DNA from: JAFGAS01 sp963809875
Lineage (GTDB): Bacteria > Desulfobacterota > Zymogenia > Zymogenales > Zymogenaceae
Direction: 5' to 3'
Length of the DNA: 64,000 nucleotides
NCBI GenBank assembly: GCA_963809875.1
Contig: CAWELC010000005.1
Location: 978,228 to 1,042,227 of the forward strand
Below are positions 35,287 through 44,573 of the stretch, piece by piece; the stretch's first letter is position 1; each line of letters begins with the position of its first letter. The notes below the pieces were generated by a model, which saw only the letters and a program-made list of their open reading frames with translations, did not search any database and was not told the origin of the DNA. A program made the translations under genes and the position numbers.

Positions 35287-38200
35287 ATGATGAAAATACC
35301 AAGAGAGACTAAGGTACTCTTTGCCTCGCGCAGGGGCTTCACCCTCGTGGAACTCCTGATCGGCGTTGCCATATCATTCATCATAATGGCCGCTATCTTC
35401 GAAGTGCTGATTACCCAGAAACGGAGCTACGCCATAGAAGACACGCTGCTTGAGGTGGAGAACAGAGGAGAGTTCACCATACAGTACCTGTCACACCTGA
35501 TTCAAAACTCAGGATATAATATTGAGCAGGGTATGAAGATCGAATCCGCCTCGGATCACTACTTTTCCACCGTCTTTGATGATGACGATAACGGTGTGAT
35601 CGAGGCCGATGAAGTCGTCACGATCTGTCTGAACAAGCCGGCCAAGGAAGTAGGAAACACGGTGGAGCCCACCGGGCTGGTTCATGACGCGGATATGGAT
35701 AACCTGGCAAACGGCGGGCCACACGAGTATTTTTTTGATTTTTACTTTGATATGAACGGAGACGGAAACGTCTCGGACGACGAACGGTTCGTTTCCGGAT
35801 ATAACCTGGATAATGCCAGGGACGATACAAGCCCCGAACAGAAAGACGCGATAAAACTTTACCTCACCGGACCTCCCTACGGTCTGTACCGCTATACGTA
35901 TAGGCTGGAGAACGACGAGGCTCCGTACGGGGCAGGTAATCCCTACATCGTAAACCCGCAACCCGATTTAGTTGCCGATAACGTCGACAACCTTATCATC
36001 CGCTACTTCGATGAAGAGGATCTGCCGCTTCCGATAACCCGTGACGCTTCGGGTAATCGGATCAACCCCGTGCCCCCTTACGTCCTGACGCGCGAGGAGA
36101 TGGCAAAAATCAGGCGGGTCGAGTTCGAGGTGCTGCTGCGGACGCATCAGAAGGACATGAAATGGAAGGATTCCGGATGGTATCCGGTAGGGAGCGCCGC
36201 CACATACGGCACAGATGGAAAACCGAAAGGATGGTCCTGCAGCGACTCGCCGTTTCCTCCCACCCCTCTGTGTGACGGCTTGTCCGACTGGGAATGCTTC
36301 CTGAAATACTGCAATAAGAAAACCTATCCCGCTTACGGGGATTCGATACCCTATAAGGATAATTTTCGCCGCATCCTGCTCACAACGAGCGTGACCCCCA
36401 AGAATCTCATCCTTAATCCCTATGGAAGCTTGACCCTGTCGATCGATCCTCCAAAAGTCATGTGTCCGAATACGGAATCGACCCTCACTGCAGACCTCAG
36501 GGATCGAAGCGGGAACCCGATTCCCGGGGTCGTCGTTGAGTTTACGTCCACGAAGAATATCTCCACTATCGATCTGTCGGCGGCCTCACTCCTCAATGCC
36601 GACGGCAAGCCGGTCACCGACGAAGACGGCAGGATTAGTAACATCAAGCTTAAACCGGCAACCCCTGCTTCCGGCAAGAGGCTGCCCGTCACCGTCACCG
36701 TATCCGCAAGCTCGCTTATCACGGTCAGCATCAATGGGGTGGACACGGAGTTTCCCGTATACTCGTCGTCAGTCGTCCCGTTTGTCGTGGGACCCCCGAG
36801 CGTGGTCGAGTTTGTTAACGCGCCCAACTCTGCGTTCGCGTGTGACGCGGGCGGAGGAGGGGAGAAGGAAATCGGCATCCACGCGAAGGACTGTAACGAC
36901 TTCTCGGTGGAGGGCGCTACTATTGAAATGAGCCTTTATAACTATGATAACGAATCCGTTCCCGTTCCGGCGGAGGCCGATCCGGGTCGCTTCTTTATCA
37001 AGGAGGATGACGGGTCAAAGCATTATCAAAATATGGCCGAAGACTATTCGGACTTGCTGGGGGACCTGGGTAAATATCGAATATACTATGAGCCGCCCGT
37101 TGTAACTCCGCCCAAGACGACCTACGTGAGAAACGTAGGAATGCGGTCAACGGCCACAAGATTTAATGGGAAACCTTTGAGCGAACCCGAGCCGGACGGT
37201 TGGAATACGCCGAGCCCGGCCATTACCCACAGTGTCGTCATCGAGACGGGCAGATTGAATTCGATTTTGATCACGCCCGGCACATTTTCAGGATCGGGGT
37301 GCAAGAATACGTCGGTAGAGTTGAAAGCCCAGGGATTTGACTGCGGATTGGTGCCGCTGGATGACACCCTGTTTGAGGCTTTCGGATCGATCGTCGGAAG
37401 CCCGATAATGGGGCTTCTGTACGAGCCCGACGGGACGGAGCTGGGCGATACCGATGCGAAGCTCGTTTGGGACAGCGCAGGCCGCGTATATCGCATTCTC
37501 TTTGTGAACACGGGATGTGCCCTTGGAGACGTCGAGGAGACGATCAGTGTCCTGGGCAAGGATCCCGCCAAGAATCCCGATCCTCTTTCAAAGAGCGTCG
37601 TAACGCCTATTTCGCTCAGCCAGTGTCCAGAGGGCCTTAATATCACCCTGAGAGCGCGGGAACCTCATACGACTCCCGTAGGCGACGGTGTTTATTCCGA
37701 CGGCTTTTACCAGAACGGGTGCGACTATAATAGCCTGGACATAGAGGCCAGGGTTATTTTGAACCTCCCCCCGAATATCCAGTGCCAGGATATTGTCAGC
37801 AATTCGGTACAATTCGAGGTCATAGAGGGGGGAGCGCGTTTCCTGGATGTCCTCGGAAACCCGACGCTTTCCACGCTTACCGTCAATACCGATACCGACG
37901 GCAAGGCGCTGGCCCCGATAAAACTCACCGGGACTTCCCTTGCCGAGGTCCGGATTCGAGTATCCTCGTCGTACGGCACATCCCCCGTGTATTCGGCGAC
38001 CGCGGAAATCCACCTGCCGGTAGGGCCGGAGGAGGTGGTCTACGCATACCGTGATCACTGCTATACCGACCGCCTGACGCCGTCTCTCGCGCTCAGGAAC
38101 AACGACACGGTCTATATTGAGGTCCTGGACTGTAACCGGGACACGACTGGCAACCCCGATCAGACGACGGTCAGGATATTCGAGACGGTCACCGGTTTCA

Positions 38201-40233
38201 ACGACGAGCAAGATCTCACCCTGACGGAAACGGGAGGCCACACAGGAGTACTCAGGGGCTCGATCCGGACACGGGCAAACCCCATCGGCTCCGTCCCGGC
38301 ACTCGTCGACGGGATCATAGACACGATAAACGGCGGCACCTTCAATATCAGATATCTCGATGAAGCGACCAACCCGTACTGGCTCTACCACGTCTCCCCC
38401 TTCGTGCAGACGATTGTCGACGCCTGCGAAGGGGGAATCCGCTTCTCCGAGATCTTCACCAATGAGAGCTATGACGGTCTTCTTTCCGACATCACGAAGT
38501 TCCCGTTTACGAGCTCCTCAAACTGGCGCGGTTTTTCAACGTTAAACATAACCTCCAGCACCACCCCGTCGCTCAGCCCGAATGCCCAGACGTTCAAGAG
38601 GCTGGTTCTCCAGTTCTGTGACGAAATGTTCCTTTCGGGATCCGTGCCTTTCTCCAATATATGGTCGCCCAACATCGTATCATTCCCTCCGACGGCCGCG
38701 CCCGCCCTCACGTCGTCCGAGAGCGAGACATTCATGTGGATCGATCTGGACGAGACGATAGTCGGGGCGGACGCCTCGGAGAAGGAGTGGGAAGACCTGA
38801 CGGTGAGTTATCGATTCAAGTTTGTCGCCGATCCGGACGATCCGGGTTATGCGGGTAGTTCGACAATATCGGTCAGCGACTACTATATGCCGGGTATTGA
38901 CAAAGGGGTGGCGTTTCTGTTCCGCGTCCACGCCTCAAGCCAGGTTCTGTCGGGGCTTCCCGGCACGCCGCAGATGGACGTTATCGATCGCGGCTACCTG
39001 ATGTTCTGGACGAAGGATTCCAGTGGCGATGCCCTCGTGAGACTTTTGAGGATCGACAGCATTAACACGACGGTCAATCCGATCCAGGTAACCACTACGC
39101 AAATCGGCGGCGATATCGGCGCGCCCGACTTTACCGTTCAATATGACAGTGACGTTTACCACACCATCGAGGCCCATCTGGACGGTAACGACTTTTTCCT
39201 CTATATCGATGACGTATTCCTCGATTTCGACGGCCTCGGCGGCCCATCGGCGACGGACAGGAACTACACGAAGGGCACTCTCGGATTCGGGGTAAAGGAT
39301 ATCATCGGAAAGTTCGACAACGTCCAGGTGTGCGGCTGCCCGCCGATGGGCATTAGCAGCGACGACGCAACCTTCCCAACCGGTAGCAGCGTGAAACTGA
39401 CGCTCAAAGACGTGTTATACGGCATCAACGCGCCTGCCCCGACCGGCTGGACGGTGGAGCCGTCGGGATGCGGGACCTTCAGCAATAATCCGTCCAGCCA
39501 GGCCTTTGTCAACTTCACGAGAACAGGTCTATTTCCGACCCGCTTTACGGCCATCGACCATCTGGGTTGTGTCGGCGCCCTCTATCCGGTGCCGCCGATA
39601 CCTCCCTGTTTCGTAGACGACTTTGAGGACGGAACCGCAAGCGGGTGGACACACTGTACCGCCAACTGGTTCGTCGAAAGCTACAGCGGCAGTCAGACGT
39701 TCCATCTGACCGGGAGTTCCGTAAACGTTCATAGCAATACGGATGCCGCGGCCCAATCGCTCTGGAGGACCCGCGCGACGACAGGCGGTTATGACAACTA
39801 TATCGTCCAGGCCGACGTCACGCTTGATAACAGCAGCAGCTACAGCACGGGCGGAAGCGTGGCAAGCGTAATCGTTCGGTTCGTCGACTGTACGCACTTC
39901 TATACGCTGGTCATAAGAAACGAGTCGAATGCAGGTTATGACAATGGGTACGAGGTGCGGCTGCGGCGCTATGACGGCACGTGGACGACGATTTACGGGG
40001 CTGAGCTCGGCAACATCTTCGCCGCGGGGACGTGGTACACGCTCAATCTCAAGGTCCAGGGAAACACGTTTACCGGAAGGGTGATCAACAGGGCGACAGG
40101 CGCGGAAATCGCAAGCTTCACCACGACCGATTCGAGCATGCCCGCGTCACTCTATGTGGGCTCTCCCGGGGTCATGACGATCGGAAACGGAGCACGTTTT
40201 GATAACGTCAAAATATGTCCGATTACTCCGTGA
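35287..40233 (+). CDS. Giant PilW-type minor pilin with EF-hand loops and lectin-like C-terminus
   Basis: This 1648-residue protein begins with a prepilin leader and the motif RRGFTLVELLIGVAISFII, as in PilW. Classical PilW is about 300 residues. Residues 98-109 (DDDDNGVIEADE) and 155-166 (DMNGDGNVSDDE) fit the 12-residue EF-hand calcium loop. The middle (about 390-1000) contains repeated Ig-like/Big-type beta domains, for example SGNPIPGVVVEFTS. Two jelly-roll domains like concanavalin-A lectins lie near 1130-1370 and 1465-1645. Many paired cysteines suggest disulfides. It probably forms an adhesive tip on the pilus (inference). ATG 35287 is chosen, because an earlier start overlaps PilX; ATG 35290 is equally possible. 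Confidence 0.85.
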   Translation: MMKIPRETKVLFASRRGFTLVELLIGVAISFIIMAAIFEVLITQKRSYAIEDTLLEVENRGEFTIQYLSHLIQNSGYNIEQGMKIESASDHYFSTVFDDDDNGVIEADEVVTICLNKPAKEVGNTVEPTGLVHDADMDNLANGGPHEYFFDFYFDMNGDGNVSDDERFVSGYNLDNARDDTSPEQKDAIKLYLTGPPYGLYRYTYRLENDEAPYGAGNPYIVNPQPDLVADNVDNLIIRYFDEEDLPLPITRDASGNRINPVPPYVLTREEMAKIRRVEFEVLLRTHQKDMKWKDSGWYPVGSAATYGTDGKPKGWSCSDSPFPPTPLCDGLSDWECFLKYCNKKTYPAYGDSIPYKDNFRRILLTTSVTPKNLILNPYGSLTLSIDPPKVMCPNTESTLTADLRDRSGNPIPGVVVEFTSTKNISTIDLSAASLLNADGKPVTDEDGRISNIKLKPATPASGKRLPVTVTVSASSLITVSINGVDTEFPVYSSSVVPFVVGPPSVVEFVNAPNSAFACDAGGGGEKEIGIHAKDCNDFSVEGATIEMSLYNYDNESVPVPAEADPGRFFIKEDDGSKHYQNMAEDYSDLLGDLGKYRIYYEPPVVTPPKTTYVRNVGMRSTATRFNGKPLSEPEPDGWNTPSPAITHSVVIETGRLNSILITPGTFSGSGCKNTSVELKAQGFDCGLVPLDDTLFEAFGSIVGSPIMGLLYEPDGTELGDTDAKLVWDSAGRVYRILFVNTGCALGDVEETISVLGKDPAKNPDPLSKSVVTPISLSQCPEGLNITLRAREPHTTPVGDGVYSDGFYQNGCDYNSLDIEARVILNLPPNIQCQDIVSNSVQFEVIEGGARFLDVLGNPTLSTLTVNTDTDGKALAPIKLTGTSLAEVRIRVSSSYGTSPVYSATAEIHLPVGPEEVVYAYRDHCYTDRLTPSLALRNNDTVYIEVLDCNRDTTGNPDQTTVRIFETVTGFNDEQDLTLTETGGHTGVLRGSIRTRANPIGSVPALVDGIIDTINGGTFNIRYLDEATNPYWLYHVSPFVQTIVDACEGGIRFSEIFTNESYDGLLSDITKFPFTSSSNWRGFSTLNITSSTTPSLSPNAQTFKRLVLQFCDEMFLSGSVPFSNIWSPNIVSFPPTAAPALTSSESETFMWIDLDETIVGADASEKEWEDLTVSYRFKFVADPDDPGYAGSSTISVSDYYMPGIDKGVAFLFRVHASSQVLSGLPGTPQMDVIDRGYLMFWTKDSSGDALVRLLRIDSINTTVNPIQVTTTQIGGDIGAPDFTVQYDSDVYHTIEAHLDGNDFFLYIDDVFLDFDGLGGPSATDRNYTKGTLGFGVKDIIGKFDNVQVCGCPPMGISSDDATFPTGSSVKLTLKDVLYGINAPAPTGWTVEPSGCGTFSNNPSSQAFVNFTRTGLFPTRFTAIDHLGCVGALYPVPPIPPCFVDDFEDGTASGWTHCTANWFVESYSGSQTFHLTGSSVNVHSNTDAAAQSLWRTRATTGGYDNYIVQADVTLDNSSSYSTGGSVASVIVRFVDCTHFYTLVIRNESNAGYDNGYEVRLRRYDGTWTTIYGAELGNIFAAGTWYTLNLKVQGNTFTGRVINRATGAEIASFTTTDSSMPASLYVGSPGVMTIGNGARFDNVKICPITP

Positions 40234-40301
40234 AATATTACGTTTCGTGAGGGCGAGGCTAGACCGTCAATCATCTACGACTTTAAGGATCAAGGCATAA
40301 A

Positions 40302-41978
40302 ATGAACTACGCGGGAAAACTGGAGAAGAATCGACTCACCGACATCCTTTCAACCATAAAAGAAGAGCGGTTGACGGGCGTACTCGCAATAAAATCCGAG
40401 AAGAATTTCGGCACCATTTCCTTCAACGAAGGGACGATCATCAAGGCCTATTCGGCCTATTTTCGGGAGCGTTTCGGCCGTCACCTCATCGAGCAGGGGC
40501 TCATCACCGAGAAAGACCTCAGGAAGTCCCTCATGTATCAAAAGAAGGAGGGAAAGGGGTACCGCATCGGCGATATACTGGTCAAACACGGTTTTATATC
40601 CCGTCAGCAGCTCACTGAACATATCCAGAAGATCATGGAAGAGATCGTCTTCTCGATGGTCTATTGGGGAGGCATATACCGATTCGAGCCGACCAAAGTG
40701 GAGGAAGAGGGCATAGAAATCGTCCTTGACGTCGATGATTTCATAGACAGGGTCGGCAAATCCTTTGACGCTGTGGGAGATAACATAGAGGTCATCGAAC
40801 GCCAGGATGACACGGAAGGCCGCCAGAACGCGGTGGAGCCCTACGGGGACATAAAAGAGGAGATCCTTGATGCCATAGATAAGGTGACCCAGGCGATCTC
40901 GTCCTTCGTGCCCCGCGAGAAGGTTATCATTGTCGAAGACGAGAAGCTCATGAGAACCATATTCACAGACGGCCTTAAGAATTTCGGATATGAGGTGGAA
41001 AGTTTCGACAATCCCACAGAAGCCCTTGAGCAGATAGGACAAAACGATCACACGCCGTTGTCCGTTGTTCTCGTGACGGATATCGTGATGCCGGGGATAA
41101 GCTCAAGCGATGAAGTGTTTGGGGGATTGGAGCTGGTTGCCGAGATCAATCAAAAATTTCCGAATATCTCCATCGTCGTGATGACTTCCATAGACAACTA
41201 CGATATTCGCCTCAAATCCCTGTTCATGGGTGCCAGCTATTTCCTCAACAAGCCCGACAAGAGGATATTCAATGGAGATTATCTGCGACTGGGTCTGGGG
41301 AGATTTGTCGAAGAGCTCTCGCTGTGTGTGGGCAATCTCTTCAGAAACAAGAGGGCTTTTTACGAGAGGGAACAGCTGACCATCATCAGGGAGGAATTGA
41401 TCAGGGCCCTTATGGATACCCGGATCGAGCTGAGCGGCGCGGAGCGTCAATTGGAGCGGGATATATTCGACCTCACCTTTCTGAAGAAGACGACAAAAGA
41501 CCTGTCACAGAGACAGAATTTCTCCTTTATCGTCGATACAATTCTGGGCTTCTTAAAGATAGACAACGACCGGGGGTTCATCGGGGTAGTGAGAAAGGGT
41601 GAATTCAGGTACTTTCGGGGGTTTTCCTCGATCGCCGATTCCATCGAAGCGCTGAATAAGGATTCTGACGGATTTGTCGTGGATATCTCATCGATCAAAA
41701 CGATGGGCGACGTGGCCGTCTCCAACAACATATTCCAGGGGACGCTGCCTTCCGAGGACGCCCAGGTCGTACAGGCGATGATCGGCGGATACCTGCCGCG
41801 GGAATCCGTTATGATCCCATTTCGCGTGTATGACAAGACGGTGGCCATCCTCTACTGCGACAACGGCGCCGAGAAAAGGGGGTACCGGGATACCGATCAG
41901 ATAAAGATCCTCACGAACGCCGCCTCCCTGGCCATGCAGATAACCGTCTTGAACGAAAAGATCGCGGTGAAACAGTGA
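40302..41978 (+). CDS. PATAN (DUF4388) protein with MshEN-like motifs, receiver and GAF domain
   Basis: This 558-residue cytoplasmic signalling protein has an N-terminal PATAN/DUF4388 domain (1-150) that contains two consecutive 24-residue motifs, R57-Q80 (RFGRHLIEQGLI) and R88-I111 (RIGDILVKHGFI). These match the repeat of the c-di-GMP-binding MshE N-terminal domain. A receiver follows (about 205-330) with phospho-Asp in LVTDIVMPG, then a coiled coil and a GAF-like domain (about 400-550). PATAN proteins are often linked to pili and gliding. Lying between the pilin genes and a c-di-GMP phosphodiesterase, it is a good candidate for the effector that connects c-di-GMP to the pilus. Confidence 0.82.
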   Translation: MNYAGKLEKNRLTDILSTIKEERLTGVLAIKSEKNFGTISFNEGTIIKAYSAYFRERFGRHLIEQGLITEKDLRKSLMYQKKEGKGYRIGDILVKHGFISRQQLTEHIQKIMEEIVFSMVYWGGIYRFEPTKVEEEGIEIVLDVDDFIDRVGKSFDAVGDNIEVIERQDDTEGRQNAVEPYGDIKEEILDAIDKVTQAISSFVPREKVIIVEDEKLMRTIFTDGLKNFGYEVESFDNPTEALEQIGQNDHTPLSVVLVTDIVMPGISSSDEVFGGLELVAEINQKFPNISIVVMTSIDNYDIRLKSLFMGASYFLNKPDKRIFNGDYLRLGLGRFVEELSLCVGNLFRNKRAFYEREQLTIIREELIRALMDTRIELSGAERQLERDIFDLTFLKKTTKDLSQRQNFSFIVDTILGFLKIDNDRGFIGVVRKGEFRYFRGFSSIADSIEALNKDSDGFVVDISSIKTMGDVAVSNNIFQGTLPSEDAQVVQAMIGGYLPRESVMIPFRVYDKTVAILYCDNGAEKRGYRDTDQIKILTNAASLAMQITVLNEKIAVKQ

Positions 41979-42057
41979 GACGTCGGTTGTAGCCAGAGGC
42001 TGTAAGCCGTCTCCTTGATCGTTCTATGCCCATAATCATATGGATGCGGAAAGGTAT

Positions 42058-43200
42058 ATGGAAACCAATAAGTTGAAGGTCCTCCTTATCGACGACAACC
42101 CCGGGTACGTACAGATAATCAGGAATATCCTCGAAAAGACCCAGGATATCTTTTTCGCCCTTGAATCGTGCGAGACTCTTACAAAGGGACTGGCGAGGAT
42201 TTCCGAAGGGGGAATTGATATACTCCTCATTAACCTCAACTTGCCTGACAGCAGGAGTTTTCATACCTTCCATAAGGTCCGTGAGAGGTTCCTGGAGCTT
42301 CCTATCGTCGTGCTGACCGATATTAAAAATCATGAGACGGCCTTAAAGGCGCTAAAAGAGGGGGCCCAGGATTATCTGGTCAAGTCTGAGATAAACGAAG
42401 GGGTTATCGTCCGCTCACTCCACTACGCGCATGAACGGAAATGGATCGAAGAAAAGCTCAAGGGCCACCAGCGTGAGCTGGAAGGTCGAATCCAGGAGCG
42501 AACGAGCGAGCTTGTTTCTCTGAACGAACGCTTGCGGTCGGAGATCGAAGAAAGAAAATGGGCCCAGAGCAAGCTGAGGCGAAGCCTTGAACAGCTCAAC
42601 AAGATGCTTGACGGGACGGTAAAGGCTTTTTCAACGGTCATCGAAAGCCGGGACCCATACACAGCGGGGCATCAGGTTCGGGTGGCGCACCTTGCCGTAG
42701 AGATCGCCCGGAAAATGAATCTATCAGAAGACACAACCGATACGGTGTATTACGCAGGCGTGCTCCACGACATCGGTAAGATAAAAATTCCCGTGGATAT
42801 CCTCAATAAACCGGGAAAATTGTCGGAAATAGAAATGGCGCTCATCAGGACGCACCCGTTGACCAGTTACGAAATCCTCAGAATAATTCCGTTCCCTTTC
42901 AATAACCCCATAGCGGACGTCGTCCTCCAGCATCATGAAAGCCTGGACGGGTCCGGGTATCCTCACGGCCTCGTAGGAGACCAGATCCTCCTGGAGGCAA
43001 GGATACTGAAGGTGGCCGATGTGGTAGAGTCCATGTCCAGCAGCAGGCCGTATCGCCCGTCCCTTGGAATCGAAACGGCCATTGCCGAGATCGTGGATCA
43101 TTCACGCACCTGGTATGACCTGTCGGCGGTTGACGCCTGCGTAAAGCTGCTCTCAGGGATGAAATATCTCCCGACATTTTCCAGTCGTGCCGGTATTTAG
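42058..43200 (+). CDS. Receiver/HD-GYP cyclic-di-GMP phosphodiesterase with altered phosphosite
   Basis: This 380-residue RpfG-like protein has a receiver (about 5-120), a coiled-coil linker and a HD-GYP domain (about 190-375). Catalytic residues are visible: HDIGKI, and HHESLDGSGYP with the GYP motif, so breakdown of c-di-GMP is expected. In the receiver the phosphoacceptor position holds Asn (LLINLNLPDS, N59) while the acidic pair and the Lys remain, so it probably cannot be phosphorylated. The start ATG at 42058 has GAAAGG just upstream; an ATG at 42040 has none. It closes the cyclase-pilin gene run and shares receiver ancestry with the cyclase. Confidence 0.9.
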   Translation: METNKLKVLLIDDNPGYVQIIRNILEKTQDIFFALESCETLTKGLARISEGGIDILLINLNLPDSRSFHTFHKVRERFLELPIVVLTDIKNHETALKALKEGAQDYLVKSEINEGVIVRSLHYAHERKWIEEKLKGHQRELEGRIQERTSELVSLNERLRSEIEERKWAQSKLRRSLEQLNKMLDGTVKAFSTVIESRDPYTAGHQVRVAHLAVEIARKMNLSEDTTDTVYYAGVLHDIGKIKIPVDILNKPGKLSEIEMALIRTHPLTSYEILRIIPFPFNNPIADVVLQHHESLDGSGYPHGLVGDQILLEARILKVADVVESMSSSRPYRPSLGIETAIAEIVDHSRTWYDLSAVDACVKLLSGMKYLPTFSSRAGI

Positions 43201-43215
43201 CAGTCCTGCCTTCCC

Positions 43216-43249
43216 TTGTTAGGGCTTCCCGGATTGCACGGCCTAACAA
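43216..43249 (+). terminator. Hairpin after the HD-GYP gene
   Basis: A perfect 8-bp stem TTGTTAGG / CCTAACAA closes an 18-base loop 16 bp after the stop codon. No T-run follows, so its role as a terminator is uncertain. Confidence 0.35.
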
Positions 43250-43510
43250 CACGTATCGACGAGATGTGACGCGAACGGGATTACGAGTCCGTGCGGTAAA
43301 TCGTATAACACGGTAAGCTACTATTCCAGTCCATCTCCAGATTGACCTATCCCCTCTATTTGATACTCTTCGATCTGCATAGCTTCAAGCACTGAGTAAG
43401 GAGGTTTCGGATTATTATCTCGTTATCGGTGCGGGAATATTGTCGGGTGGTAAGACAATGAGGTGCCGCCTGCAGAAGAGACCGAAAAAAACGGAACGAA
43501 TACTTTCTGC

Positions 43511-43539
43511 TTTACATTGGGTTTAATTGGTTTTACAGT
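43511..43539 (+). promoter_or_regulatory. Candidate promoter of plsC
   Basis: TTTACA (43511-43516) and TACAGT (43534-43539) are 17 bp apart, about 160 bp before the preferred plsC start. The hexamers match the consensus only moderately. Confidence 0.35.
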
Positions 43540-43700
43540 ATGTAATGAGCTCACAGGGTCACTCGGGTTGTCCGCGAGGCGATCTGTATGGCCGCCCGGT
43601 TTGCCTCAAGCGATGTGACGCGAGGCGAGAATCCCGGGGACGGCGCGTAAAAACGCTGAAGCGGACGTCTATTTTTGATGATCATTTCTTTGGGTTTAAG

Positions 43701-44444
43701 ATGAGAAAGTTGCTTTATTTGCTCTACCAGCCGTATAAGTGGCTCATATTCCTTCCATTCCTTATCGCCACGACGTTGATGTTCGGCTTTCTCGCCGTTT
43801 TTCTCATGTCGCTATCGTTTTCACCCAAGTTTGTCAGCAACCTGTGCGGCGCCCGGTGGTCACGGATTAGCAGCTTTATGACCCCCATGCGCGTCTCGGT
43901 ATCGGGCGGAGAAAACATCGACCCCACCTGTTCGTACGTCATCGTATCAAACCATCAGAGCCATTACGACGTGTTTGTCCTCTACGGATGGCTGGGGGTC
44001 GATTTCAAGTGGGTCATGAAGAAGGAGCTGAGAAACGTACCGGCCCTCGGGGTGGCCTGCGAAAAGATCGGTCATATCTACATCGATCGATCGGATAAGA
44101 AGACCGCCCTCCACTCCCTCAACGAGGCCAAAAAGAGGATAAGGGACGGCACCTCCGTTATATTCTTTGCGGAGGGGACGCGCAGTAGAACGGGACAGAT
44201 GGGTGAGTTCAAGAAAGGGGCGTTTTTTATGGCCCTGGACCTCGGAATCCCGATCCTCCCTATTACGATAAACGGCACCGGTAAGATCCTCCCACCGGGG
44301 ACAATAGACCTGTTTCCCGGGCGGGCCACAATGGAGATTCACCGACCTATCGCAGTTGACGGTTACACACTGGAGAACATGGGGGATCTGATGGCTGAGG
44401 TGCGGGCCGTCATCGAAAAGGGGTTGAACACAAACGAGTCGTAG
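43701..44444 (+). CDS. plsC: 1-acyl-sn-glycerol-3-phosphate acyltransferase (PlsC family)
   Basis: This 247-residue inner-membrane acyltransferase converts lysophosphatidic acid to phosphatidic acid in phospholipid synthesis. It has an N-terminal hydrophobic segment (about 15-45), the catalytic H85-x4-D90 box in SNHQSHYD, FAEGTRSRTG and IPILPITI. The start MRKLLYLL (43701) gives the usual family length; the open frame runs 58 codons further upstream without a ribosome site. It stands alone between the pilus operon and the tRNA-linked insert. Confidence 0.87.
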   Translation: MRKLLYLLYQPYKWLIFLPFLIATTLMFGFLAVFLMSLSFSPKFVSNLCGARWSRISSFMTPMRVSVSGGENIDPTCSYVIVSNHQSHYDVFVLYGWLGVDFKWVMKKELRNVPALGVACEKIGHIYIDRSDKKTALHSLNEAKKRIRDGTSVIFFAEGTRSRTGQMGEFKKGAFFMALDLGIPILPITINGTGKILPPGTIDLFPGRATMEIHRPIAVDGYTLENMGDLMAEVRAVIEKGLNTNES

Positions 44445-44527
44445 CGATTATTCCGAGGCGTTAGAATACTACCGTTCGGGACGAAATTCGAGAAGGGGCA
44501 TTGGACTATAGGGGAAGGCAAGAAAAA

Positions 44528-44573
44528 TGGAGCCGGAGGGGAGGGTTGAATTCCCGACCTGATGATTACGAAT
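44528..44573 (-). repeat. Left direct repeat: partial tRNA-Thr copy (att-like)
   Basis: This is 45 of 46 bases identical to 46781-46826, covering CCA, acceptor 3' strand, T-arm, variable loop and anticodon with its 3' stem. The mismatch is at 44551. Similarity then resumes weakly (GAGCT, CCTAAAAT at 44583-44590, CAATG to about 44600), as if a whole tRNA gene plus leader had lost about 20 bases. Confidence 0.75.

Larger units (their letters stand above)
43201..43700. other. Intergenic region before plsC
   Basis: These 500 bp hold a hairpin near the left end and a promoter-like pair near 43511-43539. An AAGGAGG sequence near 43400 has no start codon at usable distance. No supported gene is seen; the long open frame entering plsC from 43527 lacks a ribosome site. 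Confidence 0.5.

Noticed and set aside
43380..43460. AAGGAGG followed by a small ORF
   Set aside because: No start codon lies at usable distance from the ribosome-site-like sequence.
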